A DNA stretch of 64,000 nt, from the NCBI GenBank assembly GCA_937968015.1, contig CALBSO010000015.1, forward strand, positions 90,087-154,086, written 5' to 3'. Positions 22,490-31,750 of this stretch are shown one piece after another. Both the position numbers and the translations under genes were made by a program. This stretch comes from an uncultured Thermomicrobia bacterium. Lineage in GTDB: Bacteria; Chloroflexota; Chloroflexia; Thermomicrobiales; JALYUS01. The notes beneath the pieces are model-generated. The model was not told the DNA's origin. It did no database searches and saw only the letters and a program-made list of their open reading frames with translations. How positions within the stretch are numbered: position 1 is the stretch's first letter; every line of letters begins with the position of its first letter.

Positions 22490-24042
22490 GTGGTCTTCTC
22501 CCGTTGTCGGCGCACGCGGCTCCAGAGATCCATCGGCACCATGCCCCGGCGATCCATATACGCGACAAACAGGATCATCAGATAGGGCACAAGCGAGTAC
22601 CAGACCAGTGGGCGGACGATGTTGATGGATTCCCCGCGTGCCCAGAAGATGATGAAGGTGAGGAAAGAGGCAACGACGGCCATCCGTGCCGGGGTGGCGG
22701 CGCTACAGCCCCAGTAGACGAGTTGCGCGAAAAAGAATCCGACGATGCCGAGGAAGATCGGCCCGCCAATCCAGCCCCAGTTCAGGTATGCTTCCGCGAT
22801 GAACGAGTAGCCCAGGCTGCCGCCACTCGCCGCGAATCCGGGGTCCACGATCCATGTAACCCAGTCTCCGGCCAACCCATGCCGGGTCGCCGGGTGGAGC
22901 GTCCAGAAGAGATTCGGCACCAGCGTGGAGGCGGCGTAGAAGTACTGCGTGCCGTGATCGAATTTGCGAACGGAGGGCACAAGGGTCAATGTGTGGGCAA
23001 TGGTGGCTGTGGTGCTCTCGGTTTCGACGAGCACGCCGGTGAACGGGATCATCCCCCCGGTGGCGGTCGTCACCGGGGCGAAGGGATCATCGGCGGGCTT
23101 GTCGCGCGTCGCGCCGACCAATGGGAGGACGACGGCAAAGACGAACATCGCCACGCCGATCATCAGCACGCGCGGGAGAGGCCGGATGATGCGGTGCCAA
23201 AGTAACGCATAGGCGATCACCGGTGCGACTGCGGGGTAGCGCGCGCCCAGGGATAACTGCGTGAGCGCATAGATCGCTACCACGATCCCTGATGCGATCC
23301 TCCCCCGGCGCGAATCCCGGCTCCCCGCGAGGAGTATGAGCGCGCCCGGCACAATGAAGCTGCTCAGAAACTGCGTGCCTGCCTGCAAACCTGTCGCATA
23401 ATCCTGTTGATAGAGCCCAAAGTAACCGGATGTCCGCACGACGCTGATCGCCTGCTTCAGCCGGATCGCCGTCGGCAGCACGGAAATGAGGATGAGCGCC
23501 CAGCCGACGAACCGGATCTGCTCCGGTGAGGGCGACGCCTGCAGGGTCACGCACCGATCCGGGAAGAGCGGCGTTTGTCGCGCCCCGGCGTGCAGGAGCG
23601 CGCCGAAATGGAAGGCGGCGAGGCAGAGGAAAATCAGGAGCAGGGTCTGGAGCGTCACATTCGCGGGGAACGAGAAATCGAGGATCATCAGGCCGGTCGC
23701 ATTCAGTCCGACGAGATACAGGAAGACGCATCCGGCGTTGAAAACCATCGCGGCGATGATGAAGATCCCATAGGGATCGAATATGCTGCCCGTCATCAAC
23801 TTCCACGAACCGAGCAACCAACCGAGTTCCACAATCAGCGCCAATGATGCGGCGTAGAGGAGCGCGCCATCGCTCCATCCCGCAAGCGGGCGTACCCAGG
23901 TATAGAGTGCGATGACGCTCGCCACGAGGCAAAGATGCGCGAAGATGAGATCTACGGCTCGACGCCGACGCGTGGCGGGCAGGACGCGCGGATCGTCGCC
24001 GATTGGTTTGACCGCCGTGCCCAGCGCCCTAACAGGGGACAT
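22486..24042 (-). CDS. Wzy-like oligosaccharide repeat-unit polymerase
   Basis: 518 residues with about 11-12 hydrophobic helices and one long hydrophilic loop near the middle-to-late third (FTGVLVETESTTATIAHTLT), the usual layout of O-antigen/EPS polymerases. ARYPAVAPVIAYALLWHRI and the Arg-rich start (LPATRRRRAVDLIF) frame the membrane core. Identity rests on topology and position between glycosyltransferases. The ATG at 24042 has GGAG 8 bases upstream and overlaps the preceding gene by 14 bases; a longer frame to 24327 is a shadow of that gene. Confidence 0.75.
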   Translation of the reverse strand: MSPVRALGTAVKPIGDDPRVLPATRRRRAVDLIFAHLCLVASVIALYTWVRPLAGWSDGALLYAASLALIVELGWLLGSWKLMTGSIFDPYGIFIIAAMVFNAGCVFLYLVGLNATGLMILDFSFPANVTLQTLLLIFLCLAAFHFGALLHAGARQTPLFPDRCVTLQASPSPEQIRFVGWALILISVLPTAIRLKQAISVVRTSGYFGLYQQDYATGLQAGTQFLSSFIVPGALILLAGSRDSRRGRIASGIVVAIYALTQLSLGARYPAVAPVIAYALLWHRIIRPLPRVLMIGVAMFVFAVVLPLVGATRDKPADDPFAPVTTATGGMIPFTGVLVETESTTATIAHTLTLVPSVRKFDHGTQYFYAASTLVPNLFWTLHPATRHGLAGDWVTWIVDPGFAASGGSLGYSFIAEAYLNWGWIGGPIFLGIVGFFFAQLVYWGCSAATPARMAVVASFLTFIIFWARGESINIVRPLVWYSLVPYLMILFVAYMDRRGMVPMDLWSRVRRQREKTT

Positions 24043-25177
24043 AGACCCGCTCCAGACGTTTCCATGAAGTGCGGACGTTGAACGGCGTCGCCTCCGCAAT
24101 TGCGAATGCTTCTGCTCTGGTGATCGGCGGCCCCGATGCGCGCATCGCGAGCAGCGTCTCTGCCCACGCGAGGGGAGGCGCGGCCAGCGAACAACGATGT
24201 ACGAGCGGGGGCACGATATCCGCCTCGCAGGAGATGGTGTCCGAGAAGATGCTCGGCAGCCCCGCCGCCTGCGCTTCCATGAGCACGAGCGGCAATCCTT
24301 CGTAGAAGGATGGTAAGAGGAAGGCATCCATCGCGCCGAGCATCACGCGCGGCACGTCCGGGCGCAACCCGGCGAAAATCACCCGGTCCATGATCCCGAG
24401 CCGCGCCGCCTGCTCCTCCATGGCCACGCGCAATTCGCCGTCCCCGATCATGAGGAAGCGCGCGCGTCGGTCCCGCTTGAGGGCTTCAGCGGCGATTGCG
24501 AGGAGAAAAACGTGGTTCTTCTGCTCCGTGAAGCGGCCCACATGCCCGATAACGAACGCATCCTCCGGAACGCCGAATTCCGCTCGTATGGCGGTACGAC
24601 AGACGCGTTGGGTGAACGGCTCCATGGCGATGCCGCAGAAGAGTATTTGATGGCGCGGATCGCGCTCCCACCCCGCCCCGAAAAGGTCACTCGCCGCCTG
24701 ATTGCTCACCGAAAGGCCGGCCGTCATGTTGCGGGCGATCCAGCGACGCATTAGCCCCAAGTACGCTCTGCGCCGCATGCTCGCGTGCGCCTCGAATGCG
24801 GAAGCGTCGAGATGGCTGTGCGCGATACGGACCGGCACGCCCGCCCACTTCGCGAGCCGCAGCACGAAGCCGCTGTACTGATGGACATGGCTGTGTATCA
24901 CATCGTACGGGCCGTGCTCTTTGAGAACACGAAGGAAATCCCGCGCGTACCGGAGCGGCTGACGGGTGTGCGGACAGAGAATCACGTCGCTGCCGAGCGC
25001 GCGAATCTCGTCGTCATAATCCTGCGGCTCGGTGATGTGGACGAGGAAATCCATCTGATAGCGATTGCGGTCTATCATCCGCAGGATATGCATCAGCCAC
25101 GTCTCGGCGCCACCCCGCTCCATCATGCCGAGGACATGAAGGATGCGTATCGGTTTTTCCTGCTCTTTTGCCGTCAT
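24029..25177 (-). CDS. GT4-family glycosyltransferase
   Basis: 382 residues. The N-domain starts IRILHVLGMMERGGAETWL, typical of EPS GT4 enzymes, with HSHVHQYSGFVLRLAKWAG. The donor domain has GHVGRFTEQKNHVFLL and PSFYEGLPLVLMEAQAAGLP. I start at the ATG at 25177, preceded by GGAAAGG at 5 bases; the in-frame ATG at 25207 has no ribosome site. Confidence 0.88.
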   Translation of the reverse strand: MTAKEQEKPIRILHVLGMMERGGAETWLMHILRMIDRNRYQMDFLVHITEPQDYDDEIRALGSDVILCPHTRQPLRYARDFLRVLKEHGPYDVIHSHVHQYSGFVLRLAKWAGVPVRIAHSHLDASAFEAHASMRRRAYLGLMRRWIARNMTAGLSVSNQAASDLFGAGWERDPRHQILFCGIAMEPFTQRVCRTAIRAEFGVPEDAFVIGHVGRFTEQKNHVFLLAIAAEALKRDRRARFLMIGDGELRVAMEEQAARLGIMDRVIFAGLRPDVPRVMLGAMDAFLLPSFYEGLPLVLMEAQAAGLPSIFSDTISCEADIVPPLVHRCSLAAPPLAWAETLLAMRASGPPITRAEAFAIAEATPFNVRTSWKRLERVYVPC

Positions 25178-25327
25178 CAAGACCTTTCCCTGGCTTATCT
25201 CGCCCATACACTAAACGTGAACTTGAGTAGACATGTGACGGGGAGTGTCCAATTCCGTCGGTGGAACGACTCGCCCACGGTCAAGGCCCGCCCCCGCGAA
25301 ACTGATCGCCGCCAAAATGAACACGTT

Positions 25328-27100
25328 TCACCGCTCCGCGCTTTGGGGCAGCGTGACGCGCAGTGCGCCGTTGCGCGCCGTGATAACGTTCTCCTTGACC
25401 TTGATGTCAGTATAGGTATTGCCCGGTGAGGGCTCGAAAACGATGGCGGCGGGGCACCGACGCACCGGGAAGGTATCCGTGATCGTGTTTCCGGTTATTT
25501 CGATGTGTGACGCACTCGAATTGACGAGTATCCCCGCGCGAAACTCGACGGGAAAGCCCAGGTTCTGACCGGGATTGATGATCGTGTTATTCACGACACG
25601 GACATTTTGAAAGGCGCGTTTGCCCGGTTCGGGCAGACCGATCATCACGCCCGCACTCGGAGCGCGTTCGATCGTGTTTCCCTCAATAACGGCTCCGACG
25701 GTGCCGCCGAGGTTGTGGAGCGCGACGCCAGCGGAATTGTAGAAGAAGTCTCCGGAGCGTCCCACACCCTCATCCTGGAAGCGGATCGTGTTCCCCGTGA
25801 TCGTGATATTCGATGCCCCGCCCTTCGCCTCGTATGAGAAGACGACGGAGACTCCGCCGGTATCCGCAGTGCCATGCTTCAACTGCGCGACTTCGATGAT
25901 ATTGTTCGCCACAGTGATGTTCTTCAGGTTGTTCGGCGTCGTTGGCCAGATCAGGATGCCAATGAGGGCGTCCTTCGCGACATTATCGTGACAGGTGATG
26001 TCGCTGGAGTTCCCGCCATCGAAGTACGACCCGACGATGTTGAGGATCGTCTGATAGCCGACCGAGGTGTTAGAGAACACCGCCGCCGGGCCACCATGCG
26101 CCTCCATGCACGCGCGTGCCTCGTGGTACGGGGTCGGTATACTCTCGAAGCGGTTGCCCGATAACGTATAGTTCGTGCCCTCGATGTAGATCGCCGAGTT
26201 GTCGAAGTCCGGGTTGCTTTCCCGCATCACGAAGCGGAAATAGCAGTCAGTCACCGAGCAGTCACGCACGGTCTTGCCGTTCAATGAGACGGCCCAGACA
26301 CCCGAGTAAGGGGTGAAGCGGCAGCGACGGACATGGAGGTCATGCCCTGCCGCGATGTAGATGAAGGTCTGATAGGTTTCCTCTTTACCATCGTCAACCC
26401 GCGATTCGGGATTGTTCAGAATGTTGGAATCGAAGGTGAGATCCTCGAAGATGACATTCTCGACGGCGTCATCGCTGGCCTTCGGGGAAAAGAGGGATGA
26501 CCAGTCTCCATTGTGATCCTTGATCCTGATAACGGACTGCGCCCCGGAGCCGATGATGCGCAGGTTGCTCCTGATGGCGATTCTCTTCGTCCTTGTCGGG
26601 GCAACCACATATATCCCAGGCGGGAAGATGATCGTACCGCCGCGGACGGGGACGGCGTCAATGGCAGCCTGAATCGCGGCGGTATCGTCGGTCCGTCCGT
26701 CTCCCATTGCGCCGTACTGCCTGACATCATAACCGTCCCGCGAACCGATCGAACTGTTGACCGTAGTAGGTGTACCTCCCGCCGTGGTGGATGCGGGAGT
26801 GGTTGCTGAGGGAGGTAGAGTACCTGGCGTGGGGCTCGCGAGAGCGGTAGGGGGAGGAATGGTCGCGGTCGGGGAGGGCGCCGCGGGCGCGCTCGTGCTG
26901 GTCGGCAGCAGCGGCGCGATGGTCGGGGTCGGAGTCGGCGGCGCTCCTGATGGCGTGACCAGAGGCGCGGCGGGAGACTGAGGGAGCGACGAGGTACCAC
27001 GGCTGCAGGCCGCGAGGATCGCTGCCGTGCCAGCAGCCACGGAGAGCTCGAGGAATTTGCGACGTGAGATCGAAGGCGTGCATCGTATGATGTGGGTCAT
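25328..27100 (-). CDS. Tat-exported lipoprotein with right-handed beta-helix (pectate-lyase-like)
   Basis: 590 residues. The signal has twin-arginine SRRKFLEL followed by a lipobox LAAC (Cys about 32), so it is likely exported folded and lipid-anchored. A Pro/Thr/Ser-rich linker covers about 40-125. From about 126 it is a pectate-lyase-superfamily beta-helix: YDVRQYGAMGDGRTDDTAAI, then many coils of the form V-x-N-N-x-I (VANNIIEVAQ, ITITGNTIRFQ, VRVVNNTIINPGQN). Members cleave or isomerise uronic-acid polysaccharides. Here it may trim or modify the exopolysaccharide made by the locus. Catalytic residues were not assigned. Confidence 0.85.
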   Translation of the reverse strand: MTHIIRCTPSISRRKFLELSVAAGTAAILAACSRGTSSLPQSPAAPLVTPSGAPPTPTPTIAPLLPTSTSAPAAPSPTATIPPPTALASPTPGTLPPSATTPASTTAGGTPTTVNSSIGSRDGYDVRQYGAMGDGRTDDTAAIQAAIDAVPVRGGTIIFPPGIYVVAPTRTKRIAIRSNLRIIGSGAQSVIRIKDHNGDWSSLFSPKASDDAVENVIFEDLTFDSNILNNPESRVDDGKEETYQTFIYIAAGHDLHVRRCRFTPYSGVWAVSLNGKTVRDCSVTDCYFRFVMRESNPDFDNSAIYIEGTNYTLSGNRFESIPTPYHEARACMEAHGGPAAVFSNTSVGYQTILNIVGSYFDGGNSSDITCHDNVAKDALIGILIWPTTPNNLKNITVANNIIEVAQLKHGTADTGGVSVVFSYEAKGGASNITITGNTIRFQDEGVGRSGDFFYNSAGVALHNLGGTVGAVIEGNTIERAPSAGVMIGLPEPGKRAFQNVRVVNNTIINPGQNLGFPVEFRAGILVNSSASHIEITGNTITDTFPVRRCPAAIVFEPSPGNTYTDIKVKENVITARNGALRVTLPQSAER

Positions 27101-27104
27101 TGAT

Positions 27105-28505
27105 TCAACCTTTCCTTCGGGAGGAGGGGGTTTCCGTCTCCTCTTCCCTCTGAGGGAAGGGGCCGGGGATGAGGACCATCCGTTGGCGGAGCGCGTACAG
27201 TATTGCTACGCCCTTGAGCGGCAGTTGCATGGCGAACATCATGAAGATCGCCCACGCCGCGCCGATCATGCCGTGGCCCGGCACGAGCAGCGCGCAGGCA
27301 ATCGTGACAACGGCAATCGAGAGGACGTAGATTGGCACCTGGATCGTGAATTGCCGCGCTGCTGTCATCGCATAGCCGAAGACGGAAGCGAGATAGCCGA
27401 TTCCGGCGGCGGCGATCACCCAGATAAAGACATCGAGATGCGCCGCATATTCCGGCCGATACAGCAGGGTGAGCACTTGCCGCCCGACGATCAGGCTCAA
27501 GAGGAAGCCTGCCGCGCCCAGCAACGCGCCCACCCCAAGCACCTTGAGCGTGAGTGCGCGGAATGCACCGAACTCACCCGCCGCGTATTGCCGCGCTAAT
27601 CGGGGGCTGACCACCTGCCCGAGCGCGTCCACGACCGTCGTGCCCGCGACGACGATGTAGGCCATCGCGGCGAAAATGCCGAGTTCATGCGTCCCCTGGA
27701 AACGCTCGATGAAGTAGCGCGGGATGTTCGTCATCAGCGAGCCAAGCATCATCACGAGACCGAGCGGCAGGGCGAGCCACATCAGCCGCAGCAGCCGTGG
27801 CCAGTACCAGTGGGGGCGGATGGACTCGGCCTCATCTTTCTCACGCGCCGCGCGGAGGATCGCCGCGCCACTCGGGATGTCGTACGTGCAGAGCCGGAAG
27901 GCCCAGGCAGCGGCGAGCGCGACCGTACCCCAGACGATGTTGCCGGTGATGACAATCGCGGTGCCGAGCGCGACGAGTGAGAGCGGCCCCTTGATCAGCA
28001 TCGAGATGGCAATGCGATCCATCTGCTCGTGCTGTTGCAGGAGGCCATAGAAGACATCGCTGATGGATTCGATGACCTTGGCGAGACCAACGAACAGGAT
28101 GACGAGCGCGGTCTGCCAGCCGTAGCCGGAGACGAGCGTGATCCCGGCGATGATCAGCAGCGCGAGCGGTGTGAGGGCGAGACGAAGCCCGAGGTAATCG
28201 CCGAAGAGATACTCGCGACGGGCGTCCGTTGCCTGGACGCCGCGCAGTTGCAGATTTGTCAGCATAATCACCGGCGCGGTGATCGCCAGACCGAGCGCGA
28301 ACTGCCCGACGACTTCCGGCGACCCGAGTTTCGCGAGCACGACGAGCATTGCCCATTGGCACGCCGCGTAGACGACATTGCCGACGAATGTCCACGAGAA
28401 ATTCGCGCGCAGCGAGAGCGCACGCGACGGCCGGGCGACCGAAGTCGTGGCCGCGCCGCTCGCCGACATGATTTGCCTGGGGGAGAAGACCCATCTCCTC
28501 AACAT
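27105..28505 (-). CDS. Wzx-like polysaccharide flippase
   Basis: 466 residues, about 12 membrane helices in the MATE/MOP-like pattern of polysaccharide flippases (NFSWTFVGNVVYAACQWAML at the start, ATDARREYLFGDYLGLRLAL in the first half). It moves lipid-linked repeat units to the outer face for Wzy. The last about 23 residues (PGPFPQREEETETPSSRRKG) are encoded by a GC-rich hairpin repeat (27120-27175) and probably add a short non-native tail. Followed by the beta-helix lipoprotein after a 4-base gap. Confidence 0.85.
   Translation of the reverse strand: MLRRWVFSPRQIMSASGAATTSVARPSRALSLRANFSWTFVGNVVYAACQWAMLVVLAKLGSPEVVGQFALGLAITAPVIMLTNLQLRGVQATDARREYLFGDYLGLRLALTPLALLIIAGITLVSGYGWQTALVILFVGLAKVIESISDVFYGLLQQHEQMDRIAISMLIKGPLSLVALGTAIVITGNIVWGTVALAAAWAFRLCTYDIPSGAAILRAAREKDEAESIRPHWYWPRLLRLMWLALPLGLVMMLGSLMTNIPRYFIERFQGTHELGIFAAMAYIVVAGTTVVDALGQVVSPRLARQYAAGEFGAFRALTLKVLGVGALLGAAGFLLSLIVGRQVLTLLYRPEYAAHLDVFIWVIAAAGIGYLASVFGYAMTAARQFTIQVPIYVLSIAVVTIACALLVPGHGMIGAAWAIFMMFAMQLPLKGVAILYALRQRMVLIPGPFPQREEETETPSSRRKG
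27120..27175. repeat. GC-rich hairpin repeat at the flippase 3' end
   Basis: Stem CTTCCCT-CTG-AGGGAAG (27143-27159) with a GGGGCCGGGGATGAGGA tail. Same stem as at 11543-11559. It encodes the flippase C-terminus. Confidence 0.65.
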
Positions 28506-28549
28506 CGTTTCCCCTGGATTGAATGATCGTCGGCTTTCCGCATGTTCAT

Positions 28550-30454
28550 CTACGCGCTGAGACTGATCGGGCCGGCATTCCTGCTCTCAGCCAGATCCGT
28601 AAGAACCAGGGTATCATCCGCGCTTTCTTCGTCCGTTGTCATGCGGTATCTGCGGCTGCCGTAGACGCCTGCACGCTTTCTGTCCTTCGTCAGGACGATG
28701 CCGAGCGCTTTGCCATAGACGCCGTTCAATGCGGCAATCGTCCGTTCGAGCATCCGCGTGCCGGTGCGGCGCGCGTCCATCACGAGTACCGTGCCGTCAA
28801 TCGCCTGCTGCAAAGCGAGTGTATCGGCGGCGGAGAGGACAGGTGCGGTGTCGAGTAGGATGATGTCAAACTGGTCGCGCAAGTCCGAAATCAGATTGAC
28901 CATCCGGGCCGAGCCGAGCAGATCGGGCAAATGCGTCAGGACCCAACCGGCGGTCAGGACGGTGATACCGAGTGGCCCTTCCTGGAACTTCGGCTGGTTG
29001 CCATGCTGCGTCCGTGCGAGGTAGGCGCTGAGGCCCTGGTTGTTGCGTAGGCCAAGCAGTTTGTGCAACTGCGGCTCGCGCACATCGGCGTCAATCAGCA
29101 GGACGCGCTTGCCACCCTGCGCCTCGAGCAGGGCGAGGTTCGCGGCAACGACGCTTTTCCCCTCGCCGGGCCGTGCGCTGCTGATCGCGATGGCCACCCC
29201 GCCCGCCGATAGCCCGGCATCCATCGTCGCCCGCACATGGCGCAGGGCTTCGCGGAACGCCTCGATGTTCGGCATGTCGGTGTCGGTGAGCAGGAGCGGC
29301 TGGGTGCCGCGTGCTGCACCGAGGATACCGAGGAGCGGCACGCCGAATGTCTGCGCCATCTCCGCTGGCTCGTGGACGCGGTCATCGCGGAAATCGAGAA
29401 GGAGGGCAAGGCCAGCAAGCAGCAGGAGGCCAATCGCTCCACCGAGCATCGCATTCTTGCGCGGCGTCGGCGAGATCGGTGTGTTCGGGATACGGGCAGG
29501 GTCGGTGACGGTGACGGCCGCCGCGCCCTGCGCCTGTGCGATGACGATCGTCTGCCGGGTGTCGAGCAGGCGGCTGTACTTGGTCTGATATTGCGTCAGT
29601 TGGTCCTGCAAATGCTGCGCATCGCCCAGGGCGATGCTCCCCGCGATCGGGGTGGCGCGCAGTTTATCGAGTTGGTTGGAGGTGTCAGTGTAGCGCGCCC
29701 GAATATCGCTCATTTGCTGGTCGTACTGCGTCAACTCCGTCTGCAGCCGCTGGATTTCGGGCTGGGACGCGCCGGCCGAGTCCGGGGTCGTCTTCAGGGT
29801 GTTGAGGCGGCTGGAATCATCCGCGCTGCGGGTGCGGATATCGCGCAGGTCCTGATCGTACTGAGACAGGGCCTGCTGCAATCGCTGAATCTCCTGTGTC
29901 GTGACGCTCGTCGCATCGAGATTGGTGCGGATCTGATTGAGGCGGGACGAGGTATCGGTGATCTGGCCCTGCGTCGTGTCGAGGTCGTGGTCCACCTGTT
30001 GGAGGATAATCTGCGTGTTGCTCATTTGCAGATCCTGCGCGCGCTTGACAAAGAGTTGCGCGAGGACATTCGCGGTCGCGGCGGCGCGGCTGGGGTCGTA
30101 ATCCCAAACCGTCACTTCGATCAGTTGCGTCGCCCGGATGACGTTGACCGTCGTTCGTTTCTTGAGGACGTCCGCCGTGATTGGCAGGCCGACTTGCGTG
30201 ATCGTCTCATCCAGCAGCGACGGGCTTTGCAGGAGTTGCGTGTAGGTCGTCGCCAGTTTCTCGCTCGTCAGAAGGTCGTTGTAATTCGACGGGCCGGGAG
30301 TCTGAACTTGATTGACGAGCAGGCGCGCCGAGGCCAGATACGCGGGTTGCTGCCGCGCGCTCACGGCATATCCGGCGGTCGCGAAGAGGAGGCCGCCGAG
30401 CATCGGCAGCCACCACCAACGGCGAATAATCTTCCAATACTCCGTCAAACCCAT
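28550..30454 (-). CDS. Wzc-like chain-length regulator and tyrosine autokinase
   Basis: 634 residues. An N-terminal helix (MLGGLLFATAGYAV) and a second at about 336-354 flank an exported Wzz domain. Within it, residues 167-301 are three consecutive 45-residue repeats (DTSSRLNQIR, DDSSRLNTLK, DTSNQLDKLR as openings) predicted to be coiled coil. The cytosolic BY-kinase domain has Walker A SSARPGEGKSVVAANLALLE, Walker A' VLLIDADVREP and Walker B IILLDTAPVL. The C-terminus has few Tyr (GVYGSRRYRMTT) rather than the usual cluster, so autophosphorylation may be reduced. Controls polymer length and export with Wzy. Confidence 0.9.
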   Translation of the reverse strand: MGLTEYWKIIRRWWWLPMLGGLLFATAGYAVSARQQPAYLASARLLVNQVQTPGPSNYNDLLTSEKLATTYTQLLQSPSLLDETITQVGLPITADVLKKRTTVNVIRATQLIEVTVWDYDPSRAAATANVLAQLFVKRAQDLQMSNTQIILQQVDHDLDTTQGQITDTSSRLNQIRTNLDATSVTTQEIQRLQQALSQYDQDLRDIRTRSADDSSRLNTLKTTPDSAGASQPEIQRLQTELTQYDQQMSDIRARYTDTSNQLDKLRATPIAGSIALGDAQHLQDQLTQYQTKYSRLLDTRQTIVIAQAQGAAAVTVTDPARIPNTPISPTPRKNAMLGGAIGLLLLAGLALLLDFRDDRVHEPAEMAQTFGVPLLGILGAARGTQPLLLTDTDMPNIEAFREALRHVRATMDAGLSAGGVAIAISSARPGEGKSVVAANLALLEAQGGKRVLLIDADVREPQLHKLLGLRNNQGLSAYLARTQHGNQPKFQEGPLGITVLTAGWVLTHLPDLLGSARMVNLISDLRDQFDIILLDTAPVLSAADTLALQQAIDGTVLVMDARRTGTRMLERTIAALNGVYGKALGIVLTKDRKRAGVYGSRRYRMTTDEESADDTLVLTDLAESRNAGPISLSA

Positions 30455-30520
30455 CGCGTTACTTTCCCCTTCCGGTCGCCCCGCGTTTCAAGACGGGCAA
30501 CATAGGTATCCCCGCGTTTC

Positions 30521-31672
30521 TCAGCGGACGCACCGGCGGATGACACCGACGACGCGCGCCAGGTCGTCCTCGGTGAGCGTCGAGCCGGAGGGTAGTGAGA
30601 GCCCCTGGTCGAACAATTCTTCCGCGACCGTCCCACCCACGTGATCGCACCCCGCGAAGACCGGCTGGGTGTGCATCGGCTTCCACAACGGGCGGGATTC
30701 AATCTCCGCCGCCGCCAGTGCCTGCCGCACGACCTCGCGATCCGCACCGAACTCCTTCGGGTCAATGAGGATATTAATCAGCCAGCGGGTGTGTCGGCCC
30801 CACGGCGCTTCCGGCTGGAAGGTGATGCCGGGCACATCACCGAGGGCGCGCAGATAGGCGTCATAGTTCTCGCGCCGCTTGGCGACCCGATCCTCGATCA
30901 CCACTAACTGGCCGCGTCCGATCGCCGCGAGGACGTTACTGAGGCGATAATTATAGCCGATTTCCGTGTGTAGGTAGTGGACGGCCGGATCGCGCGCCTG
31001 CGTCGCCAACTTGCGGGCGTGCGCGATCGCCGCGCCGTCGTCCGAGACGAGCATACCGCCGCCGGAGGTCGTGATAATCTTGTTGCCGTTGAAGGAGAAC
31101 GCACCGAATGTGCCAACCGTCCCGGCGGCACGACCCTTGTACGTCGTGCCGACGGCGGCGGCGGCATCCTCGACGAGCGGGACGCCGTATTCGTCGCACG
31201 CGGCCTTGATCGCATCGAGGTCGGCGGCCTGGCCGTAGAGGTCCACGACGATAACGGCCTTCGGTAGTTTGCCTGCCTTCGCCCGCTTCGCCAGCGTCTC
31301 ACGCAGGAGCGCCGGGTCCATATTCCAGGACGTGCGCTCGCTATCAATGAAGGTCGGGCGCGCGCCGCAGTACGCGATCGGGTTGACGCTGGCGGAGAAG
31401 GTGAAGGTCGAGCCGAGCACTTCGTCGCCGGGGCCGACGCCGAGAAGGATCATCGCGAGGTGGAGGGCGGCTGTGCCGGAGGTGAGGGCGGCGGCGTGGG
31501 CCGCGCCGGTCACGTCGCAGAACTCGCGCTCGAAGGCGTCCACATGCGGGCCAAGCGGCGCGATCCAGTTCGTCTCGAACGCCTCCTGCACGTAGACCTG
31601 CTCGAGGCCGGACATGTGCGGTGGCGAGAGGTAGATTTTCTGCCTGGTTTTCGGCATTACTGCGACGGCCAT
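30521..31672 (-). CDS. PglE-like PLP aminotransferase (DegT/DnrJ/EryC1 family)
   Basis: 383 residues. The N-terminus KIYLSPPHMSGLEQVYVQEA then FETNWIAPLGPHVDAFEREF is characteristic of UDP-4-amino-sugar aminotransferases of the PglE type. PLP Lys in SFNGNKIITTSGGGM; cofactor-binding VEDAAAAVGTTYKG and ALTSGTAALHLAM. It converts a UDP-4-keto-6-deoxy-HexNAc to the 4-amine, which the PglD-like enzyme would acetylate. The ATG at 31672 has GGAG 8 bases upstream. No PglF-type dehydratase is in the window. Confidence 0.9.
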   Translation of the reverse strand: MAVAVMPKTRQKIYLSPPHMSGLEQVYVQEAFETNWIAPLGPHVDAFEREFCDVTGAAHAAALTSGTAALHLAMILLGVGPGDEVLGSTFTFSASVNPIAYCGARPTFIDSERTSWNMDPALLRETLAKRAKAGKLPKAVIVVDLYGQAADLDAIKAACDEYGVPLVEDAAAAVGTTYKGRAAGTVGTFGAFSFNGNKIITTSGGGMLVSDDGAAIAHARKLATQARDPAVHYLHTEIGYNYRLSNVLAAIGRGQLVVIEDRVAKRRENYDAYLRALGDVPGITFQPEAPWGRHTRWLINILIDPKEFGADREVVRQALAAAEIESRPLWKPMHTQPVFAGCDHVGGTVAEELFDQGLSLPSGSTLTEDDLARVVGVIRRCVR

Positions 31673-31750
31673 GGCGCTTTCTCCATTCCTGCTACGACGT
31701 ACGATAAACATCCCATCCCTGCCTCACGCCGCCATACCCAATCTCCTCAT

